From Pseudomonadales bacterium (GTDB lineage: Bacteria; Pseudomonadota; Gammaproteobacteria; Pseudomonadales; Azotimanducaceae): a stretch of DNA of 64,000 nt. The DNA lies in NCBI GenBank assembly GCA_041395945.1, contig JAWKZN010000003.1, positions 248,001-312,000 on the forward strand, given 5' to 3'. The position numbers were made by a program, and so were the translations under genes. Positions 1 through 8,775 of the stretch are shown here, one piece after another. Under the pieces are notes generated by a model. It saw nothing but the letters and a program-made list of their open reading frames with translations. It ran no database searches and had not been told where the DNA came from. How positions within the stretch are numbered: position 1 is the first letter of the stretch; the number at the start of each line of letters is the position of its first letter.

Positions 1-158
1 AAGGTAGCCGAGATCCCGGAATCCTCTGGCGCGCGCGCTCTGCCGATGTGCATCCACCCGTCATTAATAGAATCAACCGTTCGGGGTGTGGAGGCGTAGT
101 CTCCCAGAGGGGGTGTGGGCCGAACGCCCCACCAGTGTATAGAGCCGGGCGGCGTGGA

Positions 159-476
159 TCAGGCGAATTCCGCGTCCGTTGCCACGATCGCGGCGAGTCC
201 CAGCAGTACCAGGGTCACACTCAGGATGGCGTCGCCGTGCAGCAGCACGGTCAATTCCCGGCCCCAGAATGTCAGGATCGACCCCAGAGACAGATTGCTC
301 ATTTCCAGCACCGCAACACAGATCAGACCCACGCTGCCCAGCACCAGTGCCCGCAGCCGCGCCCGGCGGCGCATGCGCTGCAGCACTGTGCCGGCCACAT
401 CCGGCATATCCAAGGCCGCCCGCTCGGTGGCAAATGCACGCTGCAGCAGGTCATCCAGGGGATCGTCGTGTTTCAT
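159..476 (-). CDS. small two-helix membrane protein, possible anti-sigma factor
   Basis: A 105-residue protein that starts with an ATG overlapping the sigma factor stop by four bases (ATGA), so the two are probably translated together. The first ~45 residues are charged and cytoplasmic-looking (MKHDDPLDDLLQRAF, then an Arg-rich RMRRRARLR stretch). Two hydrophobic segments follow, at about 46-67 and 80-101. Small membrane proteins directly downstream of ECF sigma genes are often their anti-sigma factors. That role is inferred from position only; I see no recognised anti-sigma or zinc-binding motif. Confidence 0.7.
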   Translation of the reverse strand: MKHDDPLDDLLQRAFATERAALDMPDVAGTVLQRMRRRARLRALVLGSVGLICVAVLEMSNLSLGSILTFWGRELTVLLHGDAILSVTLVLLGLAAIVATDAEFA

Positions 477-1072
477 ACCCCAACCTCTATCGCGAACTTC
501 TCGCGTATCTTTTCTTTGGCCCTGTGTATCTGGGATTTCACCGTTCCGGGCGCCCTGTCGAGCATGGCCGCGATTTCCGTGGCGCTCAATCCCCCCGCAT
601 AACTCAACACCAGCAGGGTGCGCTCCTCGTCTGATACCGCGCCCAGCAGGCGATCCAGTTCGGGCAGCAGGTCGCCATGATCCGGTGTGGTGAGTGCGCC
701 GGCGGCCTGGGATGACGCAGCGGATACATCCAGAGACTCCATGGCCTTCTCCGGCGGCCACCGCCTCAGGTGCTGGAGAAACAGGTTGTAGGCAATGCGG
801 CTCAACCACCCGGCAAAGGATCCCCGGCCTTCGTAGTGCTCGAGTTTCGACCAGGCCCGCAGGAACGTCTCCTGGCAGAGGTCTTCCGCAGCTGCGTGAT
901 TACGGCACAGACGCAACAGCAGGTGATAGATCTGGCGCTGATGACGGCGCATCAGGACAGCGAAAGCCGCGCCATCCCCCAGCGCCAGCACCGCGGCCAC
1001 CAGCGACTCATCGCCGGGCGTCGCGCCGGCCTGGAAGTCTTTCAGCGCTTCTGCGCCGACGTCAGGCGCCAC
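473..1072 (-). CDS. ECF-type RNA polymerase sigma factor
   Basis: A sigma-70 family protein of the extracytoplasmic function class, about 199 residues. Region 2 is clear (AAAEDLCQETFLRAW, then GRGSFAGWLSRIAYN) and region 4 has the helix-turn-helix LSATEIAAMLDRAPGTVKSQ followed by IHRAKEKIREK. The reading frame stays open well upstream, but similarity to sigma factors begins only near DESLVAAVLALGDGAAF. I therefore chose GTG at 1072, which overlaps the upstream DUF6249-like gene by about 30 bases; the exact start is uncertain. It lies between two small membrane proteins in one operon, which suggests a self-contained membrane-linked regulon. Confidence 0.85.
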   Translation of the reverse strand: MAPDVGAEALKDFQAGATPGDESLVAAVLALGDGAAFAVLMRRHQRQIYHLLLRLCRNHAAAEDLCQETFLRAWSKLEHYEGRGSFAGWLSRIAYNLFLQHLRRWPPEKAMESLDVSAASSQAAGALTTPDHGDLLPELDRLLGAVSDEERTLLVLSYAGGLSATEIAAMLDRAPGTVKSQIHRAKEKIREKFAIEVGV

Positions 1073-1386
1073 AGCAGCAGATAACCCAGACCGATGAACG
1101 CCGGGATCGCCGCGATGCCGAGCAGGTCGGCCTCCGCAAGACCCAGGGCCATCCCTGAAATACCCAGGGCAACGGCGATCAGCACCACCCCTTTCCGCAG
1201 ATCTCTCTGGCCACCGAAATCGGTACCCAGCGCTTCGAGCATCTCGGGCGAAAGGGGTTGTCCCTGCTCGATGGCCGCGCGCACAGTCTGCTGCACGTCC
1301 GCGCGGGAGCGGTAGCGGAAGAAGAAGACACAGCACAGCACGAGGGCGACACTGAGCAGCGCGACGATGGGTACGAGTTCTTCCAA
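1042..1386 (-). CDS. DUF6249-like small membrane protein
   Basis: A 114-residue protein with an N-terminal membrane helix (EELVPIVALLSVALVLCCVFFF), a basic turn (RYRSRADVQQTVRAAIEQGQPLSPEML) and two more hydrophobic segments at about 66-82 and 88-105. The pattern of membrane helix, AAIE.GQPL.PE, then a second helix pair beginning after DLRKG matches a family commonly found beside ECF sigma genes. It is the first gene of the sigma operon and its end overlaps the sigma start. Molecular function is unknown. Confidence 0.75.
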   Translation of the reverse strand: MEELVPIVALLSVALVLCCVFFFRYRSRADVQQTVRAAIEQGQPLSPEMLEALGTDFGGQRDLRKGVVLIAVALGISGMALGLAEADLLGIAAIPAFIGLGYLLLWRLTSAQKR

Positions 1387-1518
1387 GATGTACTCCTGAC
1401 TCTGACGGTTATCCAGCAGATAGCCGCGCGGCCAGGAACGGTTGCATGGAAAGAGAAAAAAACCGGCAACCGCAGGCCAACCACTCAGTCATCGGGCAGC
1501 GGCCGGAGTGCCCTGGGG

Positions 1519-2706
1519 TCAGACCGAACGTCCCATGGTCGGATCCTGATCGGCCTCGTAGTCCACCCCGTCGATACCGAAGCCGAAGATTTTCAGAAAA
1601 TCACTGCGGAATCCTTCCAGATCGGCGAGCTCGCTGAGGTTTTCCGTGCTGACCCGGGACCACCGGCTGCGTACTTCATCCTGAATTTCCGGCGCCAGTT
1701 CCCAGTCGTCCAGACGAATGCGGCCTGCTTCGTCCAGATTCAACGACGCCCCGTCAGCGAGCTGGGTGGCGAACAGCCGGTAGACGTGCTCGATGATGCT
1801 CTCGTGTCGGCCTGCATCCTTCATCACCCGGAACAGCAGTGAGGCATACAGCGGCACGGCCGGAATCGCCGCGGAGGCCTGGGAGACGATCGCCTTGAGG
1901 GTCGCCACCCGGCCTGAACCCTGCAAAGCAGCGAGTTTCTTCGTGATGGCCCGGGCGGCCCGGTCGAGATCTTCTTTCGCTTTGCCCAGAGTGCCATCCC
2001 AGTAGATGGGCCAGGTCAGATCACTGCCGATGTAGGTGAAAGCAACGGTACGGAATCCCTGGCTGAGCACTCCGGCGCTCTGCAGTGCTTCGACCCAGAA
2101 CTCCCAGTCTTCGCCACCCATCACCGCCACGGTGTTGGCGGCCTCTTCCTCATCTGCCGGCTCCAGATCCACTTCATGGACCACGCCCCTCTCCACATTG
2201 AGGGTCTTGATGTGTACCGGTTCACCCAGCGGTTTGATCGCCGAACGATGCAGCACGCCGGTTCGGGGATGCTGACGCACTGGCGAGGCGAGTGAGTAGA
2301 CGAGCAGGTCGATACTGCCCATGTCTGCCCGGATGCGTTCGATCACCCGTGCCTTCATGTCGTCGGAAAACGCATCTCCGTCCAGGGAGCTGGCGTAGAG
2401 GCCGGCCTGGCGCGCCGCCGCGTCGAAGGCGATATTGTTGTACCAGCCTGCGGAGGCGGTCTTGTCTTCAATCGGTGGTTTTTCGAAGGACACGCCGAGG
2501 GTCGCAGCACCACAGCCGAATGCGGCGGTAATTCTCGAAGCAAGACCGTAGCCTCCTGAGGCACCGAGCACGAGCACATTGGGCATCGTGGCCTTCACAG
2601 GACCGAGGCTCTGCACCCGGGCGATCTGCTCATTGACACTGGCAGCACAGCCGTCCGGATGTGCAGTGGTGCAGATGAACCCGCGGATTTTCGGTTTGAT
2701 GATCAT
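1519..2706 (-). CDS. fabV: trans-2-enoyl-CoA/ACP reductase, FabV type
   Basis: NADH-dependent reductase of the last step of the fatty acid elongation cycle, of the large FabV class known for triclosan tolerance. It is 395 residues, the normal FabV size, and begins with the typical MIIKPKIRGFICTTAHPDGC. The nucleotide-binding loop GASGGYG is at 48-54, and the catalytic pair Tyr235 and Lys244 keeps the Y-X8-K spacing that defines FabV. The ATG overlaps the stop of the upstream kinase-like gene by four bases, so it is probably translationally coupled to it. No fabI is visible in the window, so whether this is the only enoyl-ACP reductase is unknown. Confidence 0.95.
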   Translation of the reverse strand: MIIKPKIRGFICTTAHPDGCAASVNEQIARVQSLGPVKATMPNVLVLGASGGYGLASRITAAFGCGAATLGVSFEKPPIEDKTASAGWYNNIAFDAAARQAGLYASSLDGDAFSDDMKARVIERIRADMGSIDLLVYSLASPVRQHPRTGVLHRSAIKPLGEPVHIKTLNVERGVVHEVDLEPADEEEAANTVAVMGGEDWEFWVEALQSAGVLSQGFRTVAFTYIGSDLTWPIYWDGTLGKAKEDLDRAARAITKKLAALQGSGRVATLKAIVSQASAAIPAVPLYASLLFRVMKDAGRHESIIEHVYRLFATQLADGASLNLDEAGRIRLDDWELAPEIQDEVRSRWSRVSTENLSELADLEGFRSDFLKIFGFGIDGVDYEADQDPTMGRSV

Positions 2707-3803
2707 GCGTGGCCCGCATCGACTGAAAGTGTGGCGATCATACCTTGGCCCACCGCCCAGTGCATCGCGGCATCCACATCGATCATCCAGGGTCCGTCGC
2801 GGCGGATTTCCACGCGCAGTGCGTGTCCGTCGGTCAGCTTGTGATCCCGGTCTCCATCCAGTGCCAGTACACCGGGCCCCGCAAATGGCACCGCAACGTT
2901 GAAAGCAATGGGCGTGACACTGCGGACACAGACATTGCGGAACAATCCCGGAGAAAGTGGCGCTGGAAAAACGGCCGAATCGGCACCCGGCGGGTTGCGG
3001 TGATCCAGTTCCACCAGCAGTCCACCGTCGTCGGCCTCCCGGACAGGGTGCAGAAGGCCACCGATGGGCGACATGCCGATGGCTGTGGGCAGCGCTCTGG
3101 TCAGCAGAATGCGCTCGATCCGATCCGCGTCGAACGGCAGCAGATTGCCCACATGATCCCGGCGCAGCAGCACCGCATCGATGAGACCCACATCGGGTAA
3201 CTCATGTGCCGTATCCGATGCGCGCCTGCCGCTGACATGCAGCACCTTGCAGCGCCGCCGCACATCCGCTGCATCGAGAGCGCCTGAAGCCTGCAGTCCG
3301 GCCACCATGCCGGCGATGGTCGGCTCGGCGAGTACCGGAAAGACATTGTTGGTGCCCGTAGACAGGGCAATGAGATGTACATCCTCCGCTGCCCGGGCAA
3401 GTTCCGGATCCCCGGCCGCCTTGCGCAGACCGCGCACGATCGCCCGATTGGTGCCGTCACCACCGAGCGAAACGATCACACGGCAGCCGGCCCGCAGAAA
3501 GCCCAGCAGATTCGCCTCGGTATCCGCTGCCGTGTTGGTGACTCTGTTATCCAGTACATGACAGCGCACCGACAGACCGAGATATTCCAGCGCCGCCGCC
3601 GCAATATTGAACGGTTCCTTCGCGACGTACAGATCGGTTGCACCCATGGCGTGAGCACCTGCGGCGATACGGGCGACGATGTCACGCTTCGCCTCGTGGG
3701 TCATGTTGGTGGCGCGCGCGGCAAGCCTGCGGACGTCCCGCCCTGACATCGGGTTGACAAGAATGGCGACACGCACGCGCTTCTGATCGGCAGATGTATT
3801 CAT
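2703..3803 (-). CDS. ATP-NAD kinase family protein (COG3199/AcoX-like)
   Basis: A 366-residue member of the diacylglycerol/NAD kinase fold. The nucleotide-binding GGDGT motif is at 114-118 and a second conserved block, STGTNN, is at 148-153. The N-terminal AILVNPMSGRDVRRLAARAT and the long C-terminal beta-rich part fit the COG3199 branch rather than the housekeeping NAD kinase NadK. Proteins of this branch are annotated as predicted polyphosphate/ATP-NAD kinases; substrate is not established. It is coupled by four-base overlaps to the S9 peptidase upstream and fabV downstream. Confidence 0.85.
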   Translation of the reverse strand: MNTSADQKRVRVAILVNPMSGRDVRRLAARATNMTHEAKRDIVARIAAGAHAMGATDLYVAKEPFNIAAAALEYLGLSVRCHVLDNRVTNTAADTEANLLGFLRAGCRVIVSLGGDGTNRAIVRGLRKAAGDPELARAAEDVHLIALSTGTNNVFPVLAEPTIAGMVAGLQASGALDAADVRRRCKVLHVSGRRASDTAHELPDVGLIDAVLLRRDHVGNLLPFDADRIERILLTRALPTAIGMSPIGGLLHPVREADDGGLLVELDHRNPPGADSAVFPAPLSPGLFRNVCVRSVTPIAFNVAVPFAGPGVLALDGDRDHKLTDGHALRVEIRRDGPWMIDVDAAMHWAVGQGMIATLSVDAGHA

Positions 3804-5773
3804 CGGATCAGATACCGCTCGAGAAACTGCACAGTGGCCGCATTCTGGTAATCCCGATTGATCTTGCGCCGGAAACCATGCCCCTCGTCGAGGGCCACCA
3901 CATACCAGACCGGTGTGCCTTCCGATTTGAGCGCCGCAGCAATCTGCTCGCTCTCGCTCGCCGGCACCCGCGGGTCATTCGCACCCTGAAAGATCAGCAG
4001 AGGACGGGTGATCGAAGCGACCTGATTCAGCGGCGAGATCGACTCGAGGAATGCCCGCATATCCGGATCCCGCTCATCGCCGTACTCGGCCCGGCGCAGG
4101 TCGCGACGGTAGTCCTGGGTGTTGGTGAGGAAAGTGACGAAGTTGCTGATGCCCACGGACTCCACCCCCGCTGCGAGCCGATCGCCGTAATGCACCAGCG
4201 ATGCCAGCACCATGTAGCCCCCATAGGAGCCACCCGTCACCGCCACGCGATCCGCATCGAATGTCGGCTCGGCGGCAATCCAGTCGAGCAGGGCGCCGAT
4301 GTCCTTTACCGGGTCCTCGCGCAGTCGCCCGTTGTCGAGTTGCAGGTAGGACTTGCCGTAGCCCGCAGAGCCCCGTACGTTCGGCGCGATCACAGCCACA
4401 CCCAGCTCGGAAGCCAGGTACTGGCTGAAGGACGAGAATCCCGGTCGATACTGTCCTTCGGGTCCACCATGGATGCTGATCAGCACCGGGTGCGGGCCGG
4501 AACCTGGCGGCCGGTACACGAAAGCGGGAATGCTGCGCGGCTGTGCGCCGTCGCGATCGAAAGTTGGGTACTCGATCAGTTCGGGTTCGATGAAGGAGGT
4601 CCGATCCAGCCCGCCGACTTCGCTTTCTGTCCAGCGAGTCAGGCGGCGCTGCGCGATGTCGATGGTAAACAGATCAGAGGGTGCCCGGGCCTGGTCTATT
4701 GCCAGCGCCAGCCGCTTACTGTCCGGGGAAAACAGCATCCCGCTCAGCACCCCTACCGGCAGTGATGGCAGCGCCACCGGCGTACGCCCGGGCAGCCGCA
4801 GGATGCGCAGCCGTGAGGCTCCCGCCTCATTGAGACTGAAAGCCAGATAGCGACCGTCCGCAGAGATATCCAGGCCTTCCACGTCCCAGGGCGTGTCGGA
4901 AGTCAGCACGCTCAGCGCACCGCTATCCAGATCCAGATAGTGCAGTCGCATGAATTCCGCGCCGACATCGGACGTGAAGTAAACGCCTCTGCCATCACCG
5001 CTGTAACGCAGCTCACCAATCGCCGCCCGAATCGAAGGGTCGAGCAGCGGGCGCAACGCGCCGGTGTCCATGTTCAGTTCATAGGCACGCGACTCGTTGA
5101 TCGAAAGGTACTGCACAACCAGCATCCGATCATCGTCCGGGGCGAAATCCGCCGCCGACCAGGCACCAGAATCCGTTTCCAGCAGCACTGAGCGATTGCC
5201 TTCCAGGTCCTGTATGTGGATGTCCCAGTTTTCGCCATTACGCTCGGTGGTGCTGTAGGCAAACCGGTCTGCGGCATTCGACCACACGACCGCGCTGTAA
5301 CGGCTTCTGCCATCGGTGAGCAGCCGCGACTCGGCATTCTTCCAGTCGTGGTAGAACAGCTGGTAGAACTCGCTGCCGCCAACGTCGCGCGCATACACGA
5401 ACCCGTGGGAACTTCCGGTTGGCAGGAACGCCTGGGATACCGGCTCGTCGAAGAAGGTGATCTGACTGCGGGCACCCTGGGGGCTGGCAACCTGATGGAG
5501 CTGATAAGTGTCTCCGAAGCGGGTGGTGATCAGCAGTTCATCGTCCACCCAGCCGCTCAGGTAGGCGGCGCGTGTATTCTGATACTGCTGCAGACGCGTC
5601 ACCAGGGTCTGGGGAATTTCCGGAACACCGTCGATCACCAGATTTCCGGACTGCCGGAGCCCTGCCCCATCTCCCGGCACGGAAGTTACGGTCGGTCCGC
5701 TCTTACAGCCGGGCAGACCGACCGTCAGCAGGATCAGCAGCAGCCCGCCGCCCAGGTTTCGGCAATTGTGCAT
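3800..5773 (-). CDS. S9 family prolyl oligopeptidase-like lipoprotein
   Basis: About 657 residues: a hydrophobic N-terminus ending in a possible lipobox (VGLPGC), a beta-propeller-like middle with repeated strand patterns, and a C-terminal alpha/beta-hydrolase peptidase domain. The catalytic triad is visible as Ser516 (GGSYGGYM), Asp600 (GANDPRVP) and His632 (DEGHGF). It probably cleaves peptides in the periplasm or at the outer membrane. I prefer the ATG at 5773 because a GGGAG sequence lies ten bases upstream; ATGs at 5782 and 5836 are also in frame. The lipobox has Pro at -2, so lipidation is uncertain. It is first in a coupled set with the kinase-like gene and fabV. Confidence 0.88.
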   Translation of the reverse strand: MHNCRNLGGGLLLILLTVGLPGCKSGPTVTSVPGDGAGLRQSGNLVIDGVPEIPQTLVTRLQQYQNTRAAYLSGWVDDELLITTRFGDTYQLHQVASPQGARSQITFFDEPVSQAFLPTGSSHGFVYARDVGGSEFYQLFYHDWKNAESRLLTDGRSRYSAVVWSNAADRFAYSTTERNGENWDIHIQDLEGNRSVLLETDSGAWSAADFAPDDDRMLVVQYLSINESRAYELNMDTGALRPLLDPSIRAAIGELRYSGDGRGVYFTSDVGAEFMRLHYLDLDSGALSVLTSDTPWDVEGLDISADGRYLAFSLNEAGASRLRILRLPGRTPVALPSLPVGVLSGMLFSPDSKRLALAIDQARAPSDLFTIDIAQRRLTRWTESEVGGLDRTSFIEPELIEYPTFDRDGAQPRSIPAFVYRPPGSGPHPVLISIHGGPEGQYRPGFSSFSQYLASELGVAVIAPNVRGSAGYGKSYLQLDNGRLREDPVKDIGALLDWIAAEPTFDADRVAVTGGSYGGYMVLASLVHYGDRLAAGVESVGISNFVTFLTNTQDYRRDLRRAEYGDERDPDMRAFLESISPLNQVASITRPLLIFQGANDPRVPASESEQIAAALKSEGTPVWYVVALDEGHGFRRKINRDYQNAATVQFLERYLIR

Positions 5774-5944
5774 CGGATTCATTCTCCCACCAGCGCTGAC
5801 CGGACTCCTGCTGCCCGGTTCGCGTATGCTCATCAACCCGTACCGGACAGAATCAGTCTGACCTCAGGTCCGGCTGGACACTAGGGAACCTCTGATTAAG
5901 TATCAAGCTCAATCAGCCGGCGCATCCAGTGCACCTTTGAAATT

Positions 5945-6370
5945 ATGAATGTCTGTCAGCATCTTCAACCCGGACGGTATCCGCTGGTCATAGATCGGGT
6001 CCTCGATGATCACCTCGGCTTTACCGACGCCATCGCACACTGCCATGAATGCGGTTCGGCCCTGATGCTGGAAATGCTCGACTGGCAGGGCCGTCTGCGC
6101 CTGTTCCGTGTCAGCGCCCTCGCAGCAGACTTCGTCGCACAGCTGCTCCGGGATCTCGATCGCGGCAGCTGTGATCTCGATCGCGCAGGTGCCCAGATCG
6201 CTCAGTTCCAGCAGATGCACGCGCGCATCGACGCGCTGCTGCTGCTGGACAGCGGCGTGCCGGAGATCCTCGCGCTGAAACCGGCCGGCGCACAACCACT
6301 GCCCCGCTCGAGCTGGCGTGAACTGCCTTGTGATGGCAGGCGCATCAGTCAGCTGCTGGCGCAGAACTGA
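5945..6370 (+). CDS. hypothetical protein, 141 aa
   Basis: A soluble, unrecognised protein. Visible features are a CHEC sequence near residue 33, a hydrophobic core segment (GSALMLEMLDWQGRLRLFRVS) and a Leu/Ala-rich helical middle (ALAADFVAQLLRDLDRG). Residue composition is typical of a folded protein, which favours this strand over the Arg/Ser-rich reading frames opposite. It converges on folA and overlaps its 3' end by 26 bases. The first ATG is taken as start without a strong ribosome binding site. Confidence 0.65.
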   Translation: MNVCQHLQPGRYPLVIDRVLDDHLGFTDAIAHCHECGSALMLEMLDWQGRLRLFRVSALAADFVAQLLRDLDRGSCDLDRAGAQIAQFQQMHARIDALLLLDSGVPEILALKPAGAQPLPRSSWRELPCDGRRISQLLAQN

Positions 6371-6887
6371 CGTCTGCCCGGTCGTAGATGGAGATCGTGA
6401 AAGATGCGCTGTGGCGCTCGTCTGCCGGAAATTTCTCGGTACTGGTTTCGCGCCAGCGCGACCAGTCCACTTCGGGAAAGACTGTGTCACCTGCGGGGCT
6501 CGCGTCCACCCGGGTAACGTAGAGACGGGTGGCCACCGCGAGTCCGAGGCGATACACGTCCGCGCCACCCGCCACCATGATCTCGCTGCTGCCATCGAGG
6601 CGGCACTGGGCATCGGCGATTCGCAGCGCCTGGGCGAAGTTTGTCACGACCTTGACCTGGTCCGGCGCGCCCGCCGGTCTGTAATCGGCCGCCCGGGTGA
6701 GAACGATGTTGGTTCGCCCGGGCAGCGGGGCTCTGAGTGTCTCGAAGGTCCTGCGGCCCATGATCACGGGTTTCCCCAGGGTCACCGCCATGAAGAACTG
6801 CAGATCCTTCGGCAGCCGCCAGGGCAGCTTGCCGCCTGCGCCGATTACGCCGTTGGCCGCCATCGCCCAGATCAGGGAAATCTTCAT
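6345..6887 (-). CDS. folA: dihydrofolate reductase
   Basis: Reduces dihydrofolate to tetrahydrofolate with NADPH and is the trimethoprim target. It is 180 residues with the classic elements in order: ISLIWAMAANGVIGAGGKLPWRLPKDLQFF at the N-terminus (active-site Asp in PKDLQFF), VIMGRRTFE, and the NADPH-binding EIMVAGGADVYRL. The gene lies 36 bases downstream of thyA on the same strand, pairing the enzyme that makes dihydrofolate with the one that recycles it. Confidence 0.96.
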   Translation of the reverse strand: MKISLIWAMAANGVIGAGGKLPWRLPKDLQFFMAVTLGKPVIMGRRTFETLRAPLPGRTNIVLTRAADYRPAGAPDQVKVVTNFAQALRIADAQCRLDGSSEIMVAGGADVYRLGLAVATRLYVTRVDASPAGDTVFPEVDWSRWRETSTEKFPADERHSASFTISIYDRADVSSAPAAD

Positions 6888-6923
6888 CGACAGGAAGTAC
6901 CGGGGTACCGGATCAGAATCTCC

Positions 6924-7718
6924 CTATACCGCAATGGGCGCCTTGATAGCACCGTGGCTGCGGTAGTCGATGAGTTCGATGTCGTCGATACTGAAAGCAA
7001 AGATGTCTTTGACCTGCGGATTCAGACGCACCCGGGGCAGCGGCATGGGCAGGCGGGTGAGCTGTTCGTCCGCCTGCTGCAGATGATTCGAGTACAGATG
7101 GGCATCGCCGAAGGTGTGCACAAAGTCGCCCGGCTCGAGGTCACAGACCTGGGCCACCATCTGGGTGAGCAGGGCGTAGGAGGCGATGTTGAAGGGCACG
7201 CCCAGGAAGATGTCCGCGCTGCGCTGATAGAGCTGGCAGGACAGGCGACCGTCCGCAACATAGAACTGGAACAGCGTGTGGCAGGGTGGCAGCGCCATGG
7301 AGTCCACCTCCGCAACGTTCCAGGCACTCACAATGTGGCGACGGGAATCCGGATTGGTACGGATCGAGTGCACGACTTTCGCGATCTGGTCGATGGTGCC
7401 ACCTTCCGGCGTCGGCCAGCTGCGCCACTGGGACCCGTACACCGGGCCGAGATCGCCGTTTTCGTCCGCCCACTCATCCCAGATATGCACGTTATTGTCG
7501 AGCAGATAGCGGATGTTGGTTGCACCCTGCAGGAACCACAGCAGTTCGTGAATGATCAGGCGCATTGCCACTTTCTTGGTCGTGACCAGCGGGAACCCCG
7601 CCTGCAGATCGAAGCGCATCTGATGGCCGAATACGCTGTACGTCCCGGTTCCCGTGCGGTCGGATTTGTAGGTGCCGCTGCTGCGCACATGGCGCATCAG
7701 ATCGAGGTACTGTTTCAT
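6924..7718 (-). CDS. thyA: thymidylate synthase
   Basis: Methylates dUMP to dTMP using methylenetetrahydrofolate. Starting at MKQYLDLMRHV it is 264 residues, the same length as the E. coli enzyme. The nucleophile Cys146 sits in LPPCHTLFQFYV and the phosphate-binding Arg block PDSRRHIVSAWN is present. The frame is open further upstream but that part has no resemblance to ThyA. It follows lgt and precedes folA, an order common in gammaproteobacteria. Confidence 0.96.
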   Translation of the reverse strand: MKQYLDLMRHVRSSGTYKSDRTGTGTYSVFGHQMRFDLQAGFPLVTTKKVAMRLIIHELLWFLQGATNIRYLLDNNVHIWDEWADENGDLGPVYGSQWRSWPTPEGGTIDQIAKVVHSIRTNPDSRRHIVSAWNVAEVDSMALPPCHTLFQFYVADGRLSCQLYQRSADIFLGVPFNIASYALLTQMVAQVCDLEPGDFVHTFGDAHLYSNHLQQADEQLTRLPMPLPRVRLNPQVKDIFAFSIDDIELIDYRSHGAIKAPIAV

Positions 7719-7761
7719 GCTGTCGGCCGGTTGAAGAGGCTTGCTGCTGGTGCCGGAATCC

Positions 7762-8595
7762 TCAGGCAGCAGCCGTTTGCAGGCGCCTGCCGTAGAGGAA
7801 CAGCAGAATACCAACGATGATCATCGGGATCGAGAGCAGCTGCCCCATCGTCAGAAAATCCAGGGCAATGAAACCCAGATGGCTGTCCGGCTGCCGGAAG
7901 TACTCGGTGCAGAGCCGCAGCACGCCGTAGCTCGCAAGAAATACACCGGACACCGCCCCCAGCGGACGTTTCTGCCGGGAATACAGCCAGACCACCGCGA
8001 ACAGCACCAGGCCTTCCGCAAACGCCTGATAGAGGGGCGAGGGATGGCGGGCAAAGGATTCCCAGGCACCTGTGCAGAGCGGGTTGATGTTGCGGATGGC
8101 ATCGGCCGCACAGGGATAGATCACGCCGAAGATCGAGTCGGTCATCCGTCCGGGCAGTTCGGTATTGGCGAAATTACCGAGCCGGCCCAGCCCCAGCCCC
8201 AGCGGCACCAGGGGTACCACAAAGTCGCTCACCTGCAGAAAACTGCGCCGGGTGTGACGGCCAAACCACCACAGTGCCAGCATGCCGCCGATGAGACCGC
8301 CGTGGAACGACATGCCGCCATCCCAGATGCGCAGCAGCCACAGCGGATCCCGCAGAAACTGATCAAATCCGTAAAAGAACACATAGCCCACCCGTCCGCC
8401 GAGTACCGCACCCACGGCGCCATAGAACACCACGTCGGAAACCGCCTGAGCCGTCCAGCCGCTGCCGGGTTGCGCAGCCCGGCGGTTGCCCAGGTACCAG
8501 CAGGCGGCAAAGGCGCAGAGGTAGGCCACGCCATACCAGCGCACAGACAGGGGCCCGAAAGAGAAAATCACCGGGTCGATGGACGGATAATGCAT
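7762..8595 (-). CDS. lgt: phosphatidylglycerol--prolipoprotein diacylglyceryl transferase
   Basis: Inner-membrane enzyme that adds diacylglycerol to the lipobox cysteine, the first step of lipoprotein maturation. It is 277 residues with about seven hydrophobic segments. The Lgt signature is clear: GGRVGYVFFYGFDQF, WDGGMSFHGGLIGGMLA and LGRLGNFANTELPGR. The start is MHYPSIDPVIFSFGPLSVRWYG, a typical Lgt N-terminus. It is followed by thyA on the same strand and is divergent from the NRDE gene. Confidence 0.96.
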   Translation of the reverse strand: MHYPSIDPVIFSFGPLSVRWYGVAYLCAFAACWYLGNRRAAQPGSGWTAQAVSDVVFYGAVGAVLGGRVGYVFFYGFDQFLRDPLWLLRIWDGGMSFHGGLIGGMLALWWFGRHTRRSFLQVSDFVVPLVPLGLGLGRLGNFANTELPGRMTDSIFGVIYPCAADAIRNINPLCTGAWESFARHPSPLYQAFAEGLVLFAVVWLYSRQKRPLGAVSGVFLASYGVLRLCTEYFRQPDSHLGFIALDFLTMGQLLSIPMIIVGILLFLYGRRLQTAAA

Positions 8596-8775
8596 TCAGA
8601 TCCCTTACTCGTTGTTGGGTGGCGTCTGTTGCGAATCCCCTGCTGTCCATCGGCTGGTTGTCGCTCAGGCTGCCAGCATCGCTGATACCCTGCCTCGGGA
8701 CGGATTTGCTACACTCGCCCGCCGACGCGGTCCGCCAGTACGGCGGCTTCGACCACCGGCCTGTGGTGTGATTCT

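Noticed and set aside
6318..7820. 500-codon plus-strand frame across folA and thyA
   Set aside because: Both opposite genes are unmistakable; the frame is a shadow caused by high GC.
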